From: Uloborus plumipes
Lineage: Eukaryota; Arthropoda; Arachnida; Araneae; Uloboridae
Assembly: GCA_038373865.1 (NCBI GenBank)
Contig: JAXGGA010000031.1
Coordinates: 186,001-250,000, forward strand
DNA length: 64,000 nucleotides
Direction: 5' to 3'
Shown here: piece after piece, positions 58,621 through 64,000 of the stretch
Numbering within the stretch: the first letter of the stretch is position 1
Layout of the letters: each line of letters starts with the position of its first letter
Made by a program: the position numbers and the translations under genes
The notes under the pieces: generated by a model
Told to the model about the DNA's origin: nothing
The model's database searches: none
Seen by the model: the letters and a program-made list of their open reading frames with translations, nothing else

Positions 58621-59204
58621 CATCTAGTAACAGCCCACTGGGAATTTCACCAGTTCCTTCCTAGTCTTCTTATTCCACGGTTTTTGTGCTGATACCCCTC
58701 CTATATTCTCTTATGCCGTCTGCGGTAAGAGTTGTGAAAGTAGGAGTTAGATCAACCGCCATTTTTGTCCAGTCCATGCAGTAAAGAACCGCAAGCAAAA
58801 TTTATAGTGGCAGGTATTATTTTAGTTTTTTTTTTTTTTTTTTTTTGTAAGAACAAAAATACACACATTTTAGGTAGTTATGATCCTTAATTTCTCTATT
58901 TTAACTGTCCAGCACACCCATTAATAGAATTACATTATATATTCACATAAAATTAAAGCATTGAATATTAACTGATAACACTGATGAATAGTCATTTTAC
59001 GGCATTCTTGCTTAAAGTCAATTCTGTATAGGACTAGTGCTGGAAAGATTTTGGATTATTCAAACTTACTACAGTTTTTGAGATAAAGACTATTGCCTAT
59101 TTCACTGAAAAAACCTAAATAAAAATAACATCATCTATTGGAAAAATATTTTTATTAAGATTCTTGACTTGATAAATACGAAAAAAAATCTGCTGTTCAT
59201 TAAA
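58621..59204. other. Gene-free AT-rich DNA
   Basis: A T run lies near 58827-58847. Nothing else identifiable. Confidence 0.45.
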
Positions 59205-59944
59205 TAATTAAAACAAAATTACACAAGCTTTTACTGTAAGATTTTCTTTTATGGTTTTTCTCAGGACAATCTCTTATTAAAGTCCAACAGTAGTCTACCA
59301 TCATGTGGCTATCCCATTGACCTTGGTATCGTTCTTCCATTATCCTGATGTCCTAGTAGAACCGTTCTCCTTTTACCTCACTGTAATCGCCCAGATAATC
59401 CGGGAATCTTTACAAATGGCTATGCAAAAAATGCAATTTACTACTCATGGTAGCTCCGAATGTGGGAAAATTTTGAAGAATTTTAGCAACCAATTCTGAA
59501 TAGTCTGGGGCTTTTAGATACCAAAAAAAATGTTTGGTTACTATAGCAAAGCTTAGCCATCCTTCAGATTCAATTTGTGTCTTATGGCTTACAAATACTT
59601 TTATAAGAGTGTGGATTTGCGGTCCATTAAAGATCCCTGCTTTTAATTTTTCCATGCTAAAATTTGAAATTTTTACACACATATTTAAAAAAAAAAATAT
59701 CAAGGCTTTGATGAGCTTTTTAATTATACCAAGCTTTATGTAAAGTGGTGGAAAGAGGATATTCCGTCTGCTTATCGGTAGCTCATGAATCACGCTTGCT
59801 TTTCCTACTATCGTATTTTTCTCTCAAAGGCCAGACCTTTCAAATCCAATGTTGTATGCGCGACTATCCCATCGACATATGAAACAAGGATATTTAGTTC
59901 ATTCACCTTGCTGGCTTAATAAAAAAAATCACCACCTTCAAGTC
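59205..59944 (-). pseudogene. Broken copy of a multicopy arthropod protein family
   Basis: Reading down from 59944, the translation gives DLKVVIFFI, then after a frame slip a stop followed by TKYPCFICRWDSRA. An intact stretch (59410-59793) contains NILFPPLYIKLGIIKKLIKAL, and SSKLHFLHSHL closes it. The frame continues past TAA as RFPDYLGDYSEVKGERFY, meets a TAG where relatives have glutamine, then MEERYQGQWDSHMMVDYCW. These match an uncharacterised protein recurring in many copies in arthropod and other invertebrate genomes (TKYPCFLCLWDSRA, PPLHIKLG, GERFHQD, MEERYQG). Its function is unknown to me; high copy number suggests a mobile-element source. Two stops after the intact stretch, an upstream stop and a frameshift make it a pseudogene. 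Confidence 0.85.
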
Positions 59945-60019
59945 AAGGGGGTTAGCATAACGTTTTCGTAACTAACTTATATTTTTCAAGACAAAAAGCT
60001 CTTTTAAACTCACAATAAA

Positions 60020-60106
60020 ACATTAATTGATATTTTCAACTGATATCTCAACTAATATTTTTCATTAACTGATGTCTCAACTAATATTTCTCATTAACTG
60101 ATTTCT
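60020..60106. repeat. Short tandem repeat, about 30-bp unit
   Basis: AACTGATATCTCAACTAATA and close variants recur about three times, spaced roughly 30-35 bases. Confidence 0.7.
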
Positions 60107-60599
60107 AGTGCCTTATGCGTGAAATTGCTGTACCTAGAGTAAATTATAACAGGACCTAAATTATATGCACAAAAAATCACTAAAATAAGCTTGCAAATAT
60201 GCACTAAAAAGTGAAATTGTAATTAATAGACTTTTTTTAACATTTTCCGTTCTTAAACACTTACAATATTTAGATGCATATATTGCGAGTTATACACTTA
60301 GTAACAGTAGCGTAGAGAAACTAAAGTACATAAATTGTGCTATGGAGAGAAAGCTCTGTTAAAAATTGGAGACATTTCGTTTTTTTCCACATTGAAAAAT
60401 TCACAGAATTAATTTATTTTTCAAACGATTCTTTGTTTTCTGGGCAAAGAAGAATTGTCCTTAAATATTAACGTTCTATGAGCAAGTTCCAAATGTAATA
60501 GAGCTCTGCAGAGAACCAATATTTACTAATATCGGAAAGAGCCGGCTCGGCTTCAAAACTCCTCACGATCTTAAGAGCAAATGCATGATAAGGCACTAA

Positions 60600-61330
60600 T
60601 ACAGCATGGCAGGCAAGGCTAAAATAAGGTTGTCAAATTTACCTTTTCATCATTAATGCACAAACGATGACTGATGTGCATTGGGTAGCTTGAAACATTG
60701 ACCTTTCATTCAACAGTCACATGATTTAACTTGTAGTTGGGTTATAAAAGTCCTTAAAGTGGTCGTGAGAAAATTCGGTTTATATTCCATCCCTGCTTTA
60801 CTAAGGTACTACTTATCTTATTTTACAGTTGCCAGCACAGCATAAAAAGAAAATGCTATTTGAGTATAAATACAGTCTCCAAATTTATCTTTTCATTACT
60901 TATGCGCCCATTGTGTCAAATATCCGTTTGGTTCCACGAAACACTGCTTTCTAATTCAGCAATCACATGATCTGACACGTGTTTTTAATATTCGAGAGAT
61001 AATTTTGCTTCTATTTCGTCTTAGCGCTACTTACGTTCCTCTACTTAATTTTCACCGGGCAACTTACTAAGGAGAGCTATTTGTTCGTAAATACAGTCCC
61101 CAATTATTTTATTTCATCATTATTTCACAAGTCCTTTTATCACAAGTCCTTTGTTATTTGGATTGGATTTAACCCAATATTGATATATGCAAACATCCGT
61201 CCAATATTCAAAAGCAGCTTGCTTTAGTTACGTGTTACTCTACAGAACGTACAATTGCCAACTTTGCAAAAAATGCCATTCAGGCAAAAAATACCATTGT
61301 AAAATGGTATTTTTGCCTTTAACTACTAAT
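60600..61330 (+). repeat. Diverged tandem repeat, ~200-245 bp
   Basis: Units carry AAATTTACCTTTTCATCATT (about 60635), AAATTTATCTTTTCATTACT (about 60880) and a weaker third version near 61107. Each of the first two is followed by a CAATCACATGATCTGAC-like stretch (60715, 60960). A fourth remnant lies near 61305. The copies are old. Confidence 0.65.
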
Positions 61331-61348
61331 GCATAAATTATAACAAAC

Positions 61349-62990
61349 TAGCAAAAATACCCGGCGTTGCCAGGGCCAGTAAAAATATTGAGAAACAATT
61401 TATAATCGCTTTTTTTCCCCAAACTAAAAGAACTCAAAACGTACCGCTTTGATGATTTAAAATGTCGCTAAATTTGCGGTAACTGTTTTGGGATACCTAG
61501 GATAATTTTTCTCCCCTCCCTACTTTATGCAAATATGCTTAGGTATTATTAAGCCAGTAATTTTTGTCAAAGAAAAATTGTCATTTAATGCTAAGAAAAT
61601 ATTGCTGACCATGAAATGACGATAAAAGTTTTTGTCCTAAGTGATTTCGAAATTAGTAGGGAGCATTTGACAATTATTTGTGCGAAAAACACAAATTAAT
61701 GGTAATTTTAGTTTTGGGGTCTGATTAATTTCGTATGCGGATTACTTTCTGCTTTGACGTAAGTTTCAAAAGTTTTTTAATGACAACGTACGGAATCGGC
61801 CAAAAAAAAAAAAAAAAAAAAACAACTTTTCTTCAACTGTGGGAGTATTATTTCGATGATTAAGATTTTGGCACAGTCTACAAATATCAGACAACAATCG
61901 TTTTATTTTAGTTATATCGTAAGAAGTAAAGTATTATTACATAGTCTTTGGCGCCAGAACTGGCGTCAGTGGAAAACATTACCCATAATCTTAGTTATTA
62001 TAATATTTTTGCAACAAATTCGGCAAGATACCTGTTCGATTGTATTCTAAGTGACCAATTGTAAGTACCGCCCAATCAACGCCAACAAATTTTTAAAAAT
62101 ACTGTAAAATTGTATTTAAAGTTCCATTAAAGTGGAAAATACTGAACCTAATCCATTTATTAGTTGCCAATCTCTTCAAGCGATTACATTACCGATACTC
62201 TAAAACACTAAAACACATACTGTCGGCCCCGCTCAAACGAATACTGTCGGTTCCAAGAAATATTATTTGATTAAGCGGAGAATTCGATTAAGCGGAATCT
62301 TTAGCATTGCGTCTATGGCATGGGAAATATCTAGTTCCAGGATATTTTATTCGTTTATCCGTTAGACGATTAAGCAGGACCGACAAATTCACGAAACTTG
62401 TGAAAATAATTGATACAGTCAACAATTTACTAACAAAGGAATACAATTTATTCTAAAAAAATAATATTTTCACGCAGCAATGCACATTAAAAAACACATT
62501 GCTTAAGGATAAATATTCTACTTACACAACTAAGACTACAAAACGTTTTAAATACAAATCATGGTAAAAGCCTGGATATTCCCCATGAAGCTGGAAAAAA
62601 AACCTTCATGATTTGACTTGAGAAAAGCCTTGGACATTAAATACGGAAAGAAGAAATGATGCCCGCAATTTTAGCTTTCGACAGGGAGTTGAGATGATAC
62701 ACTAAATACTGAGTTAGTTTGGTCAATGCCTTTTGATTTATGAGAAATATGTACCTTAAATTGGAATGAAAAAGACGCTACCGATCGAACTTTTTTGAAT
62801 ATCGTTATAAATTATAGCCTATGTGTTATTCTGAAGTATATGCTACATTATGGTAAAAGTTTCATCAAAATCCATTCAGTAGTTTTTGCGTGAAAGAGGA
62901 ACAAACATGCATCCATCCATACATCCATCCATACATCCATCCATCCATCCATACAAACTTTCGCATATATAATAGTAGTAAGATATTTAT
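61349..62990 (+). mobile_element. CTAGC-family element with ATCC tail
   Basis: The 5' end CTAGCAAAAATACCCGGCG and the 3' end TTCATCAAAATCCATTCAGT, GTTTTTGCGTGAAAGAGG, then an ATCC microsatellite (about 62908-62955) and CTTTCGCATATATAATAG match a widely spread arthropod repeat. A separate MITE at 62220 lies within it. The frame 61856-62050 is not a gene. Its autonomous partner is not visible. Confidence 0.65.
62220..62385. mobile_element. Pogo/Tigger-like MITE inside the CTAGC element
   Basis: CTGTCGGCCCCGCTCAAACG faces GTCGGTCCTGCTTAATCG inverted. GATTAAGCGG recurs in the interior. The length is about 165 bases with no coding capacity. Confidence 0.65.
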
Positions 62991-63329
62991 TCGGTACTAC
63001 AAAGCATTAATTTTTTCTTCAAGAACCATAAGATCATATTGAATGATAGATTGCTACGTAGACTTGCACATTTGTGACATTTTCAAGCATATGCTAGCTT
63101 TTTATTGCTGGAACTGAAACTTTCTGTTTTGATTGTGGTATATTTGAATATTAAGATCATAATATAAAGTAACACTTTTCTGGGGGGAAAAACTTGAAAA
63201 CTAATGATTTTTGAGCATTACGGCTGTGACGAACGTGAACGGTCACGCGCGCAGATAAAGTTTAGGGATGAAGTTTGATATATGCGTCAAATTGTCATAT
63301 CCGTTCCAATGGATCAAGGAAAATAAAAA

Positions 63330-63540
63330 TCCATCTACTAGTCACAAGAAAAAAAATTGTGTGCAACCAGTTTTTGCTGTAATTACTTGTAACTACTTAA
63401 AAGGCATTCTTAGACCTGTGATAGAAGCTTTGCTATGTATCTAATAGTCGCAAGAAAAAAATGTGTGCAACCAGTTTTTACTGTAATTACTTGTAACTAC
63501 TTAAAACACCTTCTTGGACCTGTGATAGAAGCTTTGCTAT
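63330..63540 (+). repeat. Tandem duplication, 104-bp period
   Basis: GTGCAACCAGTTTTT, GCTGTAATTACTTGTAACTAC and AGACCTGTGATAGAAGCTTT recur 104 bases apart (GTGCAA at 63361 and 63465) with few differences. Confidence 0.88.
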
Positions 63541-64000
63541 GTACGTTGAAGGTAGTGGGTTTAATTTCCAATGGTGCTCTGGGTGTACCCCCCCCCCGCC
63601 CTTCTTTTTAAATCTGTCTTGTGTTGTCTTGCATGTAAAATAATAATAATAAATAAAAATAATCCAACATCTCGAAGCAATAGCACCTAATCTTTTCATG
63701 GTGCTCATCAGCTGTGGACAGGACACGTCAACAACTCTACCTAATTTACGGTTAGCTACTTTGCAAAATTTGCCATTTGGACAAAAAATGGCGGTGTCTG
63801 TCGACTTGTTCTTTTGACGCTGGAGCCTTTGCTGAATTCTAGGGGAAGAGTGAAATGGAACGAAAGTGGATCCCGACCACACGTGGGGGGATTAAGAATC
63901 GGATGAGTTCCGGGAGGGGGGAAGGTGAAGACATATTTGTCTTTCCTCTCAAAACAATGGGAGCTTCGTTCTTACAGGGGTTGTACATAAAAGATATACC
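63541..64000. other. Gene-free end of window
   Basis: The minus frame 63487-63882 (131 residues) starts in repeat-like sequence, crosses a G-run glycine stretch and runs into the tandem duplication. I recognise no domain. A C run lies near 63590. Confidence 0.4.

Noticed and set aside
63695..63740. CTGATGAG on the minus strand
   Set aside because: The downstream GAAA is not placed after a closed stem II and no cleavage triplet fits.
63487..63882. 131-residue minus-strand frame
   Set aside because: It runs through a tandem duplication and a G-run; the C-terminal part is repeat-derived and no domain is visible.

Overview
The window looks like non-coding DNA from an arthropod nuclear genome, most likely a chelicerate such as a spider. 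It is strongly AT-rich with long homopolymer runs, has almost no coding sequence, and is packed with short DNA transposons, tRNA-derived SINEs and local tandem arrays. The arthropod assignment rests on one exon of the beaten path (Beat) immunoglobulin family. The spider assignment is only inference, from the style of the repeats and the apparent intron size.

The only host coding sequence I can defend is one internal exon at 35199-35404 (+). It has clear acceptor and donor sites and encodes the first part of a Beat-type Ig domain. No flanking exon was found, so much or all of the window may be introns of one large gene. A few GC-richer, low-repeat islands stand out, chiefly 28440-29070 with a second copy at 29202-29500. 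They are candidates for conserved regulatory DNA, but nothing here proves that.

Layout. 1-5 kb: no recognised feature. 5-8.5 kb: a pogo-like MITE and a roughly 220 bp satellite arranged as three-unit higher-order repeats. 8.5-20.6 kb: mostly unassigned AT-rich DNA around a deleted pogo-type transposon (14406-16062) that carries broken transposase pieces and shares termini with the 5.1 kb MITE. 20.6-23 kb: a CTAGC-family transposon whose 3' end has been amplified into a roughly 300 bp array. 23-28 kb: SINEs, a large foldback element, and a cluster of four hammerhead ribozyme motifs in alternating orientation, one with an intact core. 28-32.3 kb: the duplicated GC-rich island and nested repeats. 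35-37 kb: the Beat exon, a MITE and a palindromic element. 39.9-45 kb: a solo LTR, then a small MITE next to a sister copy split by about 1.9 kb of nested insertions. 48.6-53.3 kb: three DNA elements close together. 55.1-55.7 kb: a near-perfect foldback. 59.2-59.9 kb: a broken copy of a multicopy arthropod protein family. 61.3-63 kb: another CTAGC-family copy.

There is no operon-like cooperation between genes here. The relationships are between an exon and its introns, between non-autonomous elements and their likely parents, and between successive insertions that can be ordered in time. The most interesting item is the hammerhead cluster at 26.34-27.64 kb.
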